Source: Acidobacteria bacterium UBA2994
GTDB taxonomy: Bacteria > Acidobacteriota > Vicinamibacteria > Vicinamibacterales > UBA8438
Assembly: GCA_002346545.1 (NCBI GenBank)
Contig: DEAA01000036.1
Coordinates: 47,607 to 75,541, forward strand
Reading direction: 5' to 3'
Length of the DNA: 27,935 bases
Shown: piece by piece, positions 1 through 8,196 of the stretch
Layout of the letters: each line of letters opens with the position of its first letter
Position numbering within the stretch: position 1 is the stretch's first letter
Made by a program: the position numbers and the translations under genes
Notes under the pieces: generated by a model
Databases searched by the model: none
Told to the model about the DNA's origin: nothing
What the model saw: the letters and a program-made list of their open reading frames with translations, nothing else

Positions 1-50
1 CCGGCCTGTCACGCCGGAGGTCGCGAGTTCGAGTCTCGTCGGCCCCGCCA
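1..50 (+). tRNA. tRNA-Asp (GTC), 3' part only
   Basis: The window opens inside a tRNA. Bases 1-5 (CCGGC) pair with 13-17 (GCCGG) as the anticodon stem around the seven-base loop CTGTCAC, which gives anticodon GTC, hence aspartate. Bases 23-27 and 35-39 form the T stem around TTCGAGT. Bases 40-46 are the 3' acceptor strand, G47 is the discriminator base, and CCA (48-50) is encoded. The D arm and the 5' acceptor strand lie upstream of the window. No integrase or direct repeat of the tRNA end was seen nearby, so nothing marks it as an occupied attachment site. Confidence 0.95.
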
Positions 51-64
51 TTACTCTTACGGAG

Positions 65-100
65 CCCGTCGCTCGGGGATGCCCCGGGAGGCGGGTTTTT
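65..100 (+). terminator. Rho-independent terminator after tRNA-Asp
   Basis: A GC-rich inverted repeat (65-78 with 82-95, about 11 of 14 positions complementary apart from wobble pairs, ATG loop) is followed directly by five T residues (96-100). Position and form fit an intrinsic terminator for the tRNA transcript. Confidence 0.8.
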
Positions 101-138
101 CGTTTCCTGCACCTCCTTATCTTTGATGGTTCGACGCC

Positions 139-435
139 GTGAGTGACCAGGATCCTAAAGACGGCCCGCGCCTTGATGCCGACCTGCGCGGTGGAACCTA
201 TCGCGGCTGGGCTCGAGTCGGCGTGTGCCTGATGGGATTGTCTCTGGCTCTCTGGGTGGCGCTGCCGGTGGTTCCCTTCCTGCCCTTGTCTACAGCACAG
301 AAGGGTGGGGTGGCTACGGGTCTCATCGTCGTGGCCGAAATTGCCTTTTGGGGAGGGGCAGTGATGGCCGGGCCGACGGCGGCGCGGCGGATGCGGTCTT
401 GGTGGCGGTCGTCGTCCAAGGTCGATTCGAACTGA
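139..435 (+). CDS. Small two-helix membrane protein (transporter-suffix-domain-like)
   Basis: This is a 98-residue protein with a polar N-terminal tail (about 1-25) and two hydrophobic segments (about 29-50 and 58-78), joined by a short loop containing VPFLPLS, and ending in a basic Trp-rich tail. The pattern of a first helix ending in VPFLPL, then a Lys, then a second helix containing AEIAFWGG resembles small proteins usually labelled transporter suffix domain-containing proteins; this is recognition from memory. No function is known to me. It starts at GTG 139 with no convincing ribosome site, and it stands alone between the tRNA terminator and holB, 84 bases upstream of the latter. Confidence 0.65.
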   Translation: MSDQDPKDGPRLDADLRGGTYRGWARVGVCLMGLSLALWVALPVVPFLPLSTAQKGGVATGLIVVAEIAFWGGAVMAGPTAARRMRSWWRSSSKVDSN

Positions 436-519
436 ACCACTGCTCGCTGGAGGCGCTCCGGGCTCGTGGGCCGCCGATGCCCCCAGACCCAATCTGCCGA
501 GCATAGTAGGATGGCTCCG

Positions 520-1545
520 ATGGGGTTCACGTCCATCCGAGGCCACCAGGCTGTGCGCCGCTTGCTGCAGCGGGCCGTGACCCATGATCGTCTCCCGCCC
601 TGCTTGCTCTTCACCGGTCCGGGCGGGGTCGGGAAACGGCTGACGGCCGTGACCCTGGCAGCTCGCATCAACTGCGAGTCGAGATTCGATCGGGAGAATG
701 AGTCGGCGGAGGCCTGCGGGGCCTGTGGTGCCTGCGAGCGAATCGGGCGTGGCGTGCACCCCGACGTGATTCTGATCGCTCCAGAAGAGGCCGGGGCCAT
801 CAAGGTCGACACCATCCGTGCTGCGGTTGCCCAGGCGGGCTATCGACCTTTCGAGGGTCGGCGTCGCGTGGTCATCATCGACGAGGCGGACCGTATGGTG
901 GACCAGGCGCAGAATGCGTTGCTGAAGACCCTCGAGGAGCCACCGTCTGGGTCGATGTTCTTGCTGGTCACGGCACGTCCGCACCAGCTACTCGCGACGA
1001 TCCGGTCTCGGTGTCCCGCGCTCAGGTTCGGTGGCGTGCCGGTCGATGACATCGTCGACCTGCTGGTCACCGAGCATGGGATTACCCGCGCGGCGGCGCG
1101 GGCGGCCGCCGTGGCGTCTGATGGCAGCGTTAGTGTGGCGCTCGAGGCCGAGTCGGATGAGTATCTCGAGGCGCGCGACAGCGCGGCTGCTGCGCTCCAG
1201 GCGCTGGCCTGTGCCCGGGACCCGAAACAGCGGCTCGAAACGGCCAAGACGCTGGTCCCAGAGCGGCGGGGTAAGAAATCGAGTCCGGCTGCGGATCGTG
1301 AGACACTGAGACGTCGGCTGCGGGCCATGGCCGCGTTGCTCCGGGACCTGCAACTCGTCGCCGCCGAAGGCGCATCGTCAGGTCTCGCTCACGCCGACCT
1401 CGAGTCGGACATGCGTGCGCTGGCTCGCGGGTTCGACGCAGCCAGGTCCCGGCAAGGGTTCGCGACGGTCGATCGAGCCTTGAACGCGCTGTCTCGAAAC
1501 GCCAGTCCGAAAGTGGTCGTGGACTGGTTGGCCCTGCGTTTGTGA
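520..1545 (+). CDS. holB: DNA polymerase III subunit delta' (clamp-loader subunit)
   Basis: This encodes the delta' subunit of the DNA polymerase III clamp loader, which helps load the beta sliding clamp. From the start at 520 (341 residues) it has a Walker A-like GPGGVGKR (33-40), a zinc-module cysteine set at C52, C66, C69 and C72, a Walker B-like stretch ending in DEADRM (121-126), and the SRC sensor motif (163-165) typical of DnaX/delta' proteins. ATG 520 is preferred because AGTAGG (505-510) lies nine bases upstream; ATG 511 in the same frame would put that site directly against the start codon. The ricT gene follows after seven bases, a pairing that is common in other bacteria. Confidence 0.93.
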   Translation: MGFTSIRGHQAVRRLLQRAVTHDRLPPCLLFTGPGGVGKRLTAVTLAARINCESRFDRENESAEACGACGACERIGRGVHPDVILIAPEEAGAIKVDTIRAAVAQAGYRPFEGRRRVVIIDEADRMVDQAQNALLKTLEEPPSGSMFLLVTARPHQLLATIRSRCPALRFGGVPVDDIVDLLVTEHGITRAAARAAAVASDGSVSVALEAESDEYLEARDSAAAALQALACARDPKQRLETAKTLVPERRGKKSSPAADRETLRRRLRAMAALLRDLQLVAAEGASSGLAHADLESDMRALARGFDAARSRQGFATVDRALNALSRNASPKVVVDWLALRL

Positions 1546-1552
1546 GAGTACC

Positions 1553-2344
1553 GTGGAGACCTCTGCCTCGCCATCCACCACGCCACGCTATGTCAGCGTC
1601 AAATTTGACGCGGTGGGACGGACCCATTCGTTTCTCTTGCCGGAAGTGGACTTCGAGCCACGGTTGATTCCGGGTGAGGCCGTCGTCGTCCAGAGGGGTG
1701 AGCGCCTGGCCTACGCCGCCGTGGCCAAGACGATACCGGCGCTGGCCGAGCGGAAGGCGCCTAGGGGCGACCACTCCCCGACGGTGCTGCGCCGGGCCAC
1801 GCGCGACGACGTGCTCAAGCGCTTTCGCCACGAACAGCGAGAACGTGAGGCGCACCGGCTGTGTAGTCTCAAGATTCGCGAGCATGGTCTGCAGATGAAG
1901 CTGGTCAAGGTCGAGCAGCGCTTCGATGGGTCGAAGCTGCTGTTCTTCTTCACGGCCGAGGGCCGGGTTGACTTCCGCAACCTGGTTCGGGAGCTCGCCG
2001 GCGAGTTCCGGGTGCGTATCGAGATGCGTCAGATCGGCTCCCGAGATGAGGCGAAGGTCATCGGGGGATACGGGACCTGCGGCCGACCGTTGTGCTGTAC
2101 CACGTGGCTGCCATCTTTCGAGCCCATCTCAATCAAGATGGCCAAGCGCCAGAATCTCAGCCTGAATCCGTCCCGCCTCTCGGGCGCCTGCGGCCGGCTC
2201 AAGTGCTGTCTGCGTTTCGAGCTTCCGAACGCCAAAGGCGAGCAGCACGCCGGGTGTGCTCATGAACGGAGTTGTTCCAACGCAGCCGGTGGCTGCGGAG
2301 GATGCGACGGAGGCTGTGGCCCTGGCGGGTGTGGCAGCGGCTAG
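1553..2344 (+). CDS. ricT: PSP1-domain protein RicT (YaaT family) with Cys/Gly-rich tail
   Basis: RicT/YaaT is known in Bacillus as part of the RicAFT iron-sulfur complex that affects RNA processing and development. The PSP1 core is clear: the segment with RVDFRNLV and RIEMRQIGSRDEAK (about 138-168), then the invariant CGRPLCC (176-182), MAKRQNLSLNP (196-206) and CGRLKCC (213-219). C104 is also in the conserved position. The last roughly 30 residues form an unusual tail with seven cysteines spaced by Gly (C235, C241, C248, C251, C255, C260 and neighbours). It starts at GTG 1553, with GAGAG at 1544-1548 as a weak ribosome site. Its place just after holB matches the known holB-yaaT gene order. 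Confidence 0.92.
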   Translation: METSASPSTTPRYVSVKFDAVGRTHSFLLPEVDFEPRLIPGEAVVVQRGERLAYAAVAKTIPALAERKAPRGDHSPTVLRRATRDDVLKRFRHEQREREAHRLCSLKIREHGLQMKLVKVEQRFDGSKLLFFFTAEGRVDFRNLVRELAGEFRVRIEMRQIGSRDEAKVIGGYGTCGRPLCCTTWLPSFEPISIKMAKRQNLSLNPSRLSGACGRLKCCLRFELPNAKGEQHAGCAHERSCSNAAGGCGGCDGGCGPGGCGSG

Positions 2345-2376
2345 CGGCCGCCCGTCCGCGAGTTCCCTCGATTTCG

Positions 2377-3303
2377 ATGACCCGTTCGTTGCGTCCGCGC
2401 GTCGGCGTGACCGTCGGTGACCCCGCCGGCATCGGTCCTGAGATCGCGCTCAAGGCGGTCGAAGATGCCCAGGTGCGCGCGGTGTGCGAACCGGTGCTTT
2501 ACGGACCATCGACGGCGGACGAACTGGCCGCCTACGCGCCAGGGCAGATCACGGCCGCGGCGGGCCGGGTCTCTTATGACGCTGTCGGGCGGGCGGTGGC
2601 CGACGCGATGGCAGGTCGTCTGGATGGGCTGACCACCGGTCCGATCCACAAGGAAGCCTGGGCGCTCGCAGGGTTCAAGTGGCGCGGCCACACCGAACTG
2701 TTGGCCCACTTGACCGGTACCGAGCACGTGGCCATGCTGTTCGAGGCGCCGCGCCTTCGCGTTGTGCTGCTGACGGTGCACGTGCCGCTGGCCGAGGTTT
2801 CTGGTCTACTGACCCGTGAGCGGGTCGATCGAGTACTGGCACTGATCGCCGACGAGTTGCCGGCCTTCGGCGTCTCGCACCCCCGCCTGGCTGTCGCCGG
2901 TTTGAACCCGCATGCTGGTGAAGGGGGCCTCTTAGGGGACGAGGATAGGTCTGTGCTCACGCCAGCAATTTTGGCCGCCCGCGAACGTGGTGTGGATGTC
3001 ACCGGGCCGCTCCCGGCTGATACGGTGTTTCGTCAGGCAGTCGAGGGACGCTACGACGTCGTGGTGGCCTGCTATCACGACCAGGGGTTGATTCCGGTCA
3101 AGCTGGCCGCGTTCGGCGAGGCCGTCAACGTGACGCTCGGTCTCCCGATCGTCAGGACGTCGGTCGACCATGGGACTGCGTTCGACATCGCGCGTCAGGG
3201 TGTCGCCGATGCCGGAAGCCTGGTTCGGGCAGTCGTGCTCGCGGCTCGGCTCGCCCGATCGCGTCGCACCGGCCTCGACCGCCCGGCGATGGGTACGTTA
3301 TGA
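2377..3303 (+). CDS. pdxA: 4-hydroxythreonine-4-phosphate dehydrogenase
   Basis: PdxA oxidises and decarboxylates 4-phosphohydroxy-L-threonine in the DXP-dependent pyridoxal 5'-phosphate pathway. The 308 residues show GDPAGIGPE (14-22), GHTE (104-107), NPHAGE (177-182), YHDQG (233-237) and RTSVDHGTAFD (260-270). H135, H179 and H234 have the spacing (44 and 55 residues) of the three metal ligands in E. coli PdxA. It is slightly shorter than the usual 320-330 residues but appears complete. ATG 2377 sits 32 bases after ricT and just before the conserved N-terminus; the open frame upstream overlaps ricT and has no family similarity. The last codon overlaps the smpB start (ATGA). Confidence 0.93.
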   Translation: MTRSLRPRVGVTVGDPAGIGPEIALKAVEDAQVRAVCEPVLYGPSTADELAAYAPGQITAAAGRVSYDAVGRAVADAMAGRLDGLTTGPIHKEAWALAGFKWRGHTELLAHLTGTEHVAMLFEAPRLRVVLLTVHVPLAEVSGLLTRERVDRVLALIADELPAFGVSHPRLAVAGLNPHAGEGGLLGDEDRSVLTPAILAARERGVDVTGPLPADTVFRQAVEGRYDVVVACYHDQGLIPVKLAAFGEAVNVTLGLPIVRTSVDHGTAFDIARQGVADAGSLVRAVVLAARLARSRRTGLDRPAMGTL

Positions 3304-3785
3304 CGAGCCACGTTCCGGTCACCGAGACGCTCATTACCGACAACCGGAAGGCGCGCCACGACTACCACCTACTGGAGAGTTTCGAGGCAGGGATTGTGCT
3401 GCTTGGCACCGAGGTGAAGGCGATCCGCGAAGGGCGGGTCAACCTTCGAGACAGTTACGGGCGCCTCGAGGATGGCGAGGTCTATCTCCACAATATTCAC
3501 ATCAGTCCCTACAGTCATCGCGGCTATGCCACACACGAGCCGCTGCGTCGGCGGAAGCTCCTGCTGCACAAGCGCGAGATCCGCAAGCTGATTGGAAAGG
3601 TCGTGGAGCGGGGGATGACGCTGGTGCCTACCCGCATGTATTTCGCACGAGGGCTGGTGAAGGTGACCGTAAGTCTGGCCAAGGGGAAGCGTACGTACGA
3701 CAAGCGGGAGACGGTCCGGCGGCGCGAGGCCGACCGCGAGGCGCGCGCAGCAATCAAAGAACGCGCAGCAATCGAAGAACGATGA
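3300..3785 (+). CDS. smpB: SsrA-binding protein SmpB
   Basis: SmpB binds tmRNA and takes it to stalled ribosomes for trans-translation. The 161 residues match the family in length and layout: an N-terminal part with NRKARHDYHLL, the core GTEVKAIREGRVNLRDSY (37-54), HISPYSHRGY, LHKREI, and the basic tail beginning KGKRTYDKRE that enters the decoding centre. The final residues contain a short repeated AAIKER/AAIEER. ATG 3300 overlaps the pdxA stop and its own stop overlaps the next gene by four bases, so translation of all three is probably coupled. The ssrA RNA gene itself was not found in this window. Confidence 0.95.
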   Translation: MTSHVPVTETLITDNRKARHDYHLLESFEAGIVLLGTEVKAIREGRVNLRDSYGRLEDGEVYLHNIHISPYSHRGYATHEPLRRRKLLLHKREIRKLIGKVVERGMTLVPTRMYFARGLVKVTVSLAKGKRTYDKRETVRRREADREARAAIKERAAIEER

Positions 3786-4654
3786 GAACGCTTGTCACCG
3801 GGGCGGCCGGACAGTTGGGACGTGAGGTCACGAGGCGTTTCGCCCAGTACGGACCGGTGGTTGCTCTTCGCCGAGACGGTCTGGACATCACCGATCACGA
3901 GGCCGTGCTGACTGCCGTTGGCGAGGCGGCGCCGGATGTTATTCTGAACTGCGCCGCCTACAACAAAGTCGACGGGGCAGAGGACGATCCTGTGACGGCG
4001 ATGCGGGTGAACGCCTTCGCGGTGCGGTCCCTGGCGACTGCAGCCCGTGAGCGCGATGCGGTCTTCGTTCACTATGGCACCGACTTCGTCTTCGACGGCG
4101 ACGCGAGCGAGCCCTATACCGAGTCGGTGGCGCCCGGTCCGCAGAGCGTGTACGCCACGTCAAAGTTGCTGGGAGAGTGGTTCGCGGCAGGTGCGCCCCG
4201 GCACTATATCCTCCGTGTCGAGAGTCTCTTCGGTGGAGGGGCCGAGCGCACCGACCCCGGTGATCGGCCGCTGGGTAGCACGCTCGACCGCATGGTAGAC
4301 GCGCTCGAAGCGGACCGTCCCATCAGCGGGTTTACCGATCGGATCGTCTCCCCGAGCTATGTGCCTGACGTCGCTGCCGCCACCGCGGTGCTCGTGACTA
4401 CGTCGTCGGCGCCTGGACTGTATCACTGTGTCAACACCGGGTACGCCAGCTGGTATGACCTCGCGCTGGCCGCAGCCCGGCGCCTGGGGAGAGAGGCCCT
4501 GCTGTCACCCATTACCATGGCTGAGGTCAACACGCCGGCTGCACGTCCACGCTACTGCGCACTCTCGAACGACAAGATCCTCGGCGCCGGGGCGGTCATG
4601 CCCCGGTGGGAAGACGCGCTCGAGCGCTACCTTGAAGCGAGGCAGGCCTCCTGA
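3782..4654 (+). CDS. rfbD: dTDP-4-dehydrorhamnose reductase-like SDR
   Basis: The 290 residues are of the RfbD length and type. There is a nucleotide-binding GAAGQLG (7-13), NCAAYNKVDGAE (56-67) characteristic of RfbD, then YGTDFVFDG with T100/D101, and the catalytic pair Y124/K128 in YATSK. RfbD reduces dTDP-4-keto-L-rhamnose to dTDP-L-rhamnose using NAD(P)H. No rfbA, rfbB or rfbC is in the window, so the substrate is inferred from family only and another 4-keto sugar is possible. ATG 3782 overlaps the smpB stop; the much longer open frame reaching back over pdxA and smpB is not coding. Confidence 0.8.
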   Translation: MRTLVTGAAGQLGREVTRRFAQYGPVVALRRDGLDITDHEAVLTAVGEAAPDVILNCAAYNKVDGAEDDPVTAMRVNAFAVRSLATAARERDAVFVHYGTDFVFDGDASEPYTESVAPGPQSVYATSKLLGEWFAAGAPRHYILRVESLFGGGAERTDPGDRPLGSTLDRMVDALEADRPISGFTDRIVSPSYVPDVAAATAVLVTTSSAPGLYHCVNTGYASWYDLALAAARRLGREALLSPITMAEVNTPAARPRYCALSNDKILGAGAVMPRWEDALERYLEARQAS

Positions 4655-4658
4655 TGCC

Positions 4659-5300
4659 ATGACGCCAACGATGGCGCCCGCGGCGGCGCTTGCCAGACTG
4701 CAAGCGGGGAACCGACGGTTCACGGCGGATCCCGAGCGCCGGGGGGCGCCAGGCGGGTCGTGGCTCCAGCGCGCGGGGACTCAAGCGCCGTTCGCCGCGG
4801 TGCTCGGCTGTGCCGACTCTCGGGTGCCGGTGGAACGGGTGTTCGACCAGGGTTTCGGCGAGTTGTTCGTCGTTCGGGTGGCTGGCAATATCGCTGGTCC
4901 CACTCAGGTCGGTTCGGTCGAGTATGGGGTGCGGCATCTTGGCATCCGCTTGGTGGTGGTGCTCGGTCACTCCGGGTGTGGCGCGGTCGACGCCACCGTG
5001 GCGACGCTTGACTACGTACCTGCGCCGTTGTCGTCTGATTTTGTGTCCATCGTGGACGAGATCCGTCCCGCCGCCGTGGCCGCCCAGGAGGCCGTTCCCA
5101 AGGCCACCCGCGAGGAGTTGGTTCGTATCGTCGTTCGACGGAACGCGGAGGCGGCGGCCGCGCGGCTCCGAGTGGCGGCAGGACTCGAACCGTTGGTGTC
5201 GGCAGGGCAGGTTCTAGTGACCCCGGCCGAATACTCGCTTGAGACCGGGGTCGTGGAGTTTTCTCCGCCTCCGCTCTTGGATAGCCGGCATCCTCACTAG
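4659..5300 (+). CDS. Beta-class carbonic anhydrase
   Basis: This enzyme interconverts CO2 and bicarbonate with a zinc ion. The 213 residues hold the beta-class signatures: CADSRVP (51-57) with zinc ligand C51 and the D53/R55 dyad, VVRVAGN (71-77), GSVEYGV (85-91), and GHSGCGA (103-109) with zinc ligands H104 and C107. There is no signal peptide, so it is probably cytoplasmic. ATG 4659 is four bases after the preceding stop; upstream sequence in the same frame overlaps rfbD and is not family-like. It is the last gene of the pdxA-smpB run and faces a convergent minus-strand gene. Confidence 0.93.
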   Translation: MTPTMAPAAALARLQAGNRRFTADPERRGAPGGSWLQRAGTQAPFAAVLGCADSRVPVERVFDQGFGELFVVRVAGNIAGPTQVGSVEYGVRHLGIRLVVVLGHSGCGAVDATVATLDYVPAPLSSDFVSIVDEIRPAAVAAQEAVPKATREELVRIVVRRNAEAAAARLRVAAGLEPLVSAGQVLVTPAEYSLETGVVEFSPPPLLDSRHPH

Positions 5301-5512
5301 TCCAGCGCACTGAGTGGACTTAGGCTGATCGATTAGGGCACAAGGATCTACTGTTTCAGGAGTAAGGTTTCGGCAGGAAGGGCTCTTTCACTATGGAGCC
5401 ACCCAACACTGTCACGACGAATGGGCTAACTCGCTGCTTTTCGCAGGTTCTTGGGCTTCGCTGATGGTCCAGTCTCGTGGAGAAGCTGCGTTTCGCAGGA
5501 GATAGTATCGTT
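5301..5512. other. Convergent intergenic region without a gene; two short similar hairpins
   Basis: These 212 bases lie between the ends of the carbonic anhydrase and lhgO genes. No plausible gene was found. The stretch is less GC-rich than its surroundings. Two 15-base near-copies of GCTGCKTTTCGCAGG (5433-5447 and 5485-5499, one mismatch) occur 52 bases apart; the second is a perfect CTGCG-TTT-CGCAG palindrome. No T-tract follows them in a way that makes a standard terminator for either gene. Confidence 0.6.
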
Positions 5513-6691
5513 CTATTCCTTACCATCCGTTGGGAAGAAGACGTGGTGGCGCTCCTCCTGCGGTGAGTGCCTGTCGGGCCCGGCCGCGACATCGTCCAGC
5601 ACCTCGTCCGCCAGCATTCCTACTCGTCGAGCGATCGCGAGGCAGGCCGTTAGGCCAGGCGAGTCGATGCCGGCGGCCTGGATGAGTCGAGGCTGGTGCG
5701 GGTCCAGCCCGATCAAGAAGTCCGAGAACGCTCCAGGATCTTCGCTGAGCTTCGCCCGGATCCCGGTGCTACCAATTCGCAGATCGCCTGGCCTGACCTC
5801 GGGCAGTAACTGGCGCGTCGATTCCACGAACGCCTCCACCGGAAGCCGGTCTCGCTCGTGATCCTGCTTGTCGTCCTGGTAGTGGATGGTGGGTCCTATT
5901 GTGACCCCGCCCCAGGTGGTCGGCGTGACATGGATTCCCAGATGTTCGCCCGTGGGCGCCGGCATCGGGTAGACCGGGCGGGACACCAGCTGTTGGCTGG
6001 GGCCGATCAGCTCGGCGTATTCGCCGCGGCAGGGGTAGATGCGGAAGCGCTGGCCCCCCAGCATCTCCGAGACGACGTCGGCGTCAAGTCCCGCCGCGTT
6101 CACGACCGCCCGGGCGGCGATCCGTTCAGCCGTGGTCCGTACCTCGATCCGCTCGCTTCCCGGTTTGGCCTCGAGCAGTTCGCTGGCCGGCAGCAGCGCT
6201 GCATCGACGCGCTCGGCCGCGTCCCGCAGTGCACGTACTAGCGCTTCTGCCTCGACAATACCGGTTGACGGTGACCACAGCGCGGCCGAGCCGCGCACGT
6301 GGGGCTCGAGCCGCTTGAGGCCGGCCTCGTCCAGGAGCGCGAGATCCTCGACACCGTTGGCCCGGGCCCGAGCCTGGAGGGTTTCCAGGCTGGCGATGTC
6401 ATCATCCGGGCCGGCGACAATGAGCTTGCCGCAGCGGCGATGTGGTACTTCGTATCGTGCGCAGAAACGATAGAGCGCCTCCTTGCCCTCGACAGAGAGA
6501 GCCGCCTTTAGCGAGCCCGGCGGGTAGTAGATGCCGGCGTGGATGACCCCGCTGTTGTGGGTGCTTGTCTCGATGCCGAAACGCGGGTGTCGTTCCAGGA
6601 GGCAGACCGTGCGGCCCGGGCGTGCGGCGGCCGACGCGCAGGCGAGCCCCACCACGCCCCCTCCGACAATGAGCAGATCAATCTCTTCCAT
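5513..6691 (-). CDS. lhgO: FAD-dependent L-2-hydroxyglutarate oxidase/dehydrogenase-like protein
   Basis: A 392-residue DAO-superfamily flavoprotein. The dinucleotide-binding IVGGGVVGLA is at 8-17, followed by the LhgO-type segment STHNSGVIHAGIYYPPGSLK (about 43-62), GKLIVA (about 88-93) and a C-terminal FAD-binding region with RAKLSED and GIDSPGLTA. In E. coli LhgO oxidises L-2-hydroxyglutarate to 2-oxoglutarate. It is the only minus-strand gene I accept here, and it is divergent from the glycan locus, with 121 bases between the starts. Some 5' and 3' neighbours are convergent or divergent, so nothing in the context helps to fix the substrate; other 2-hydroxyacids remain possible. Confidence 0.85.
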   Translation of the reverse strand: MEEIDLLIVGGGVVGLACASAAARPGRTVCLLERHPRFGIETSTHNSGVIHAGIYYPPGSLKAALSVEGKEALYRFCARYEVPHRRCGKLIVAGPDDDIASLETLQARARANGVEDLALLDEAGLKRLEPHVRGSAALWSPSTGIVEAEALVRALRDAAERVDAALLPASELLEAKPGSERIEVRTTAERIAARAVVNAAGLDADVVSEMLGGQRFRIYPCRGEYAELIGPSQQLVSRPVYPMPAPTGEHLGIHVTPTTWGGVTIGPTIHYQDDKQDHERDRLPVEAFVESTRQLLPEVRPGDLRIGSTGIRAKLSEDPGAFSDFLIGLDPHQPRLIQAAGIDSPGLTACLAIARRVGMLADEVLDDVAAGPDRHSPQEERHHVFFPTDGKE

Positions 6692-6748
6692 GGTGTGCGG
6701 GACGCGGGATCCCAGGTTTCACTAGGGGTGGCGGGGTGCGCCACGGTG

Positions 6749-6777
6749 AGGACACTACCATGGGCGCGTGCTATATT
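6749..6777 (+). promoter_or_regulatory. Predicted sigma70-type promoter for the glycan locus
   Basis: AGGACA (6749-6754), a 17-base spacer, then TATATT (6772-6777). The -10 is good and the -35 is partial (GACA retained). Transcription would begin near 6784, which leaves room for the ATG at 6813 but not for the GTG at 6768 that lies within the spacer. Confidence 0.45.
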
Positions 6778-6812
6778 CCTCGGCTTGGGCTGCCGCCCGT
6801 TGCTGTCGCTTT

Positions 6813-8126
6813 ATGTCATCGGCTTCGAGTCAGGATCTCATCGCGCGTCTTCGCGACCGGTCCGCACGGTTGGGGGTAATCGGCCTCGGCTATGTCGGTC
6901 TGCCGTTGGCGGTGGAGTTTGCCAAGGCTGGGTTCCAGACCGTTGGATTCGACGTCAAGGACGACAAGGTCCGCGGGATCCGGGACGGCGACACCTTCGG
7001 GTCGGACGTGGAGCCGGATGAGCTTCGGCGGGTGACGAGTTCCGGGCATCTCACAACGACGACCGATTTTGGACGTCTGCAGGAGCTCGATAGCATCAAT
7101 ATCTGCGTGCCGACACCGCTCCGGAAGACCAAGGATCCCGACCTGTCGCATGTCATCTCCGCCGTGGAGAAGATTGCGAGCCGTCTGCAGGCGGGCCGGC
7201 TCGTCGTGCTGGAGTCGACCACGTATCCAGGTACGGTCGAAGAGGTGGTCCGCCCGTTGCTAGAACACAGCGGGCTGCGCGCCGGGGACGACTTCTTTCT
7301 GGCATTTTCCCCAGAGCGGGTCGATCCAGGGAACCGGCAGTGGACCACGGCCAATATCCCGAAGGTGGTCGGGGGCGTGAACCAGGACTCTACTGCGGTG
7401 GCCAAGGTGCTCTACGAGCAGGTGGTCGACACGGTTGTACCGGTTTCCTCGCCCGGGGTTGCCGAGATGGTGAAGCTTCTCGAAAACACCTTTCGCGCGG
7501 TCAATATCGCGCTCGTCAACGAGATCGCGCTCATGAGCCACGAGCTAGGGGTAGACGTCTGGGAGGTGATCGACGCGGCGAGCACCAAACCGTTCGGGTT
7601 CATGCCGTTCTATCCGGGGCCGGGGCTCGGCGGACACTGTATTCCGATCGATCCCTACTACCTGAGCTGGAAGGCGCGGCAGACCGGGTTCGAGAGTCAG
7701 ATTATCGAGCTGGCCGGACACATCAACTCGAGCATGCCGCGCTTCGTCGTCGACCGGGTGGTCGAGGCGCTGAGCTTCGCCCACAAGCCGCTCCGCGACT
7801 CGCGCATCCATCTGTTCGGGGTGGCCTACAAGCCAGACGTGGATGACGTGCGCGAGTCACCGGCTATCGACATTGCGCAGCTGTTGCAGCGTGGGGGAGC
7901 CGTGGTGTCGTACAGCGATCCCCACGTGTCCTCGGTGGTGCAAGGCAACGTGGTGCTGGAGGCGGTGGAGGTCGAGGCGGCGCTCGACGGCGGGTTCGAC
8001 TGCGGTGTGATTACCACGAGCCACCGGGAATTCGACTACGGGCTGATTGTCGAGCGTGCTCCCCTGCTCGTGGATACCCGGAACGCGCTCAAGGGGCAGA
8101 CTGGCAGTCACATCCACCGACTGTAG
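6813..8126 (+). CDS. wbpA: UDP-N-acetylglucosamine 6-dehydrogenase (WbpA/TviB family)
   Basis: This NAD-dependent enzyme oxidises the C6 hydroxyl of a UDP-HexNAc to the uronic acid in two steps. Over 437 residues it shows GLGYVGLPLA (24-33), NICVPTPL (96-103), ESTTYPGT (134-141), FSPERVDPGN (165-174), a middle domain with KLLENTFRAVNIALVNE (221-237), and the active-site stretch PGLGGHCIPIDPYYL with the nucleophile C276. The GGHCIPIDPYYL form is that of WbpA-type enzymes rather than plain UDP-glucose dehydrogenases. ATG 6813 is chosen because a promoter-like -10 sits between it and the upstream GTG 6768. It is the first gene of the glycan locus. Confidence 0.88.
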   Translation: MSSASSQDLIARLRDRSARLGVIGLGYVGLPLAVEFAKAGFQTVGFDVKDDKVRGIRDGDTFGSDVEPDELRRVTSSGHLTTTTDFGRLQELDSINICVPTPLRKTKDPDLSHVISAVEKIASRLQAGRLVVLESTTYPGTVEEVVRPLLEHSGLRAGDDFFLAFSPERVDPGNRQWTTANIPKVVGGVNQDSTAVAKVLYEQVVDTVVPVSSPGVAEMVKLLENTFRAVNIALVNEIALMSHELGVDVWEVIDAASTKPFGFMPFYPGPGLGGHCIPIDPYYLSWKARQTGFESQIIELAGHINSSMPRFVVDRVVEALSFAHKPLRDSRIHLFGVAYKPDVDDVRESPAIDIAQLLQRGGAVVSYSDPHVSSVVQGNVVLEAVEVEAALDGGFDCGVITTSHREFDYGLIVERAPLLVDTRNALKGQTGSHIHRL

Positions 8127-8196
8127 CCCGCTGCTGACGGCCTGCGGGTAGAATGCCCCCGGCGTCCTTATCCGGGCGACTCGATAACGAAACACT

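Noticed and set aside
1..50. tRNA-Asp as an occupied genomic-island attachment site
   Set aside because: No integrase gene and no repeat of the tRNA 3' end were found, and the genes that follow are ordinary core genes.
198..815. 205-residue minus-strand open frame over the first small gene and holB
   Set aside because: It covers two plus-strand genes, one with clear clamp-loader motifs, and its translation is Arg/Pro/Thr-rich without recognisable domains.
3170..4654. A 494-residue protein starting inside pdxA and running through smpB to rfbD
   Set aside because: Only the part from 3782 matches a family. The N-terminal half lies out of frame over pdxA and smpB, both of which have complete motif sets.
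6768..8126. GTG 6768 as the start of the nucleotide-sugar dehydrogenase
   Set aside because: A promoter-like -10 box lies between it and ATG 6813, the extra 15 residues do not look like the family N-terminus, and no ribosome site precedes it.
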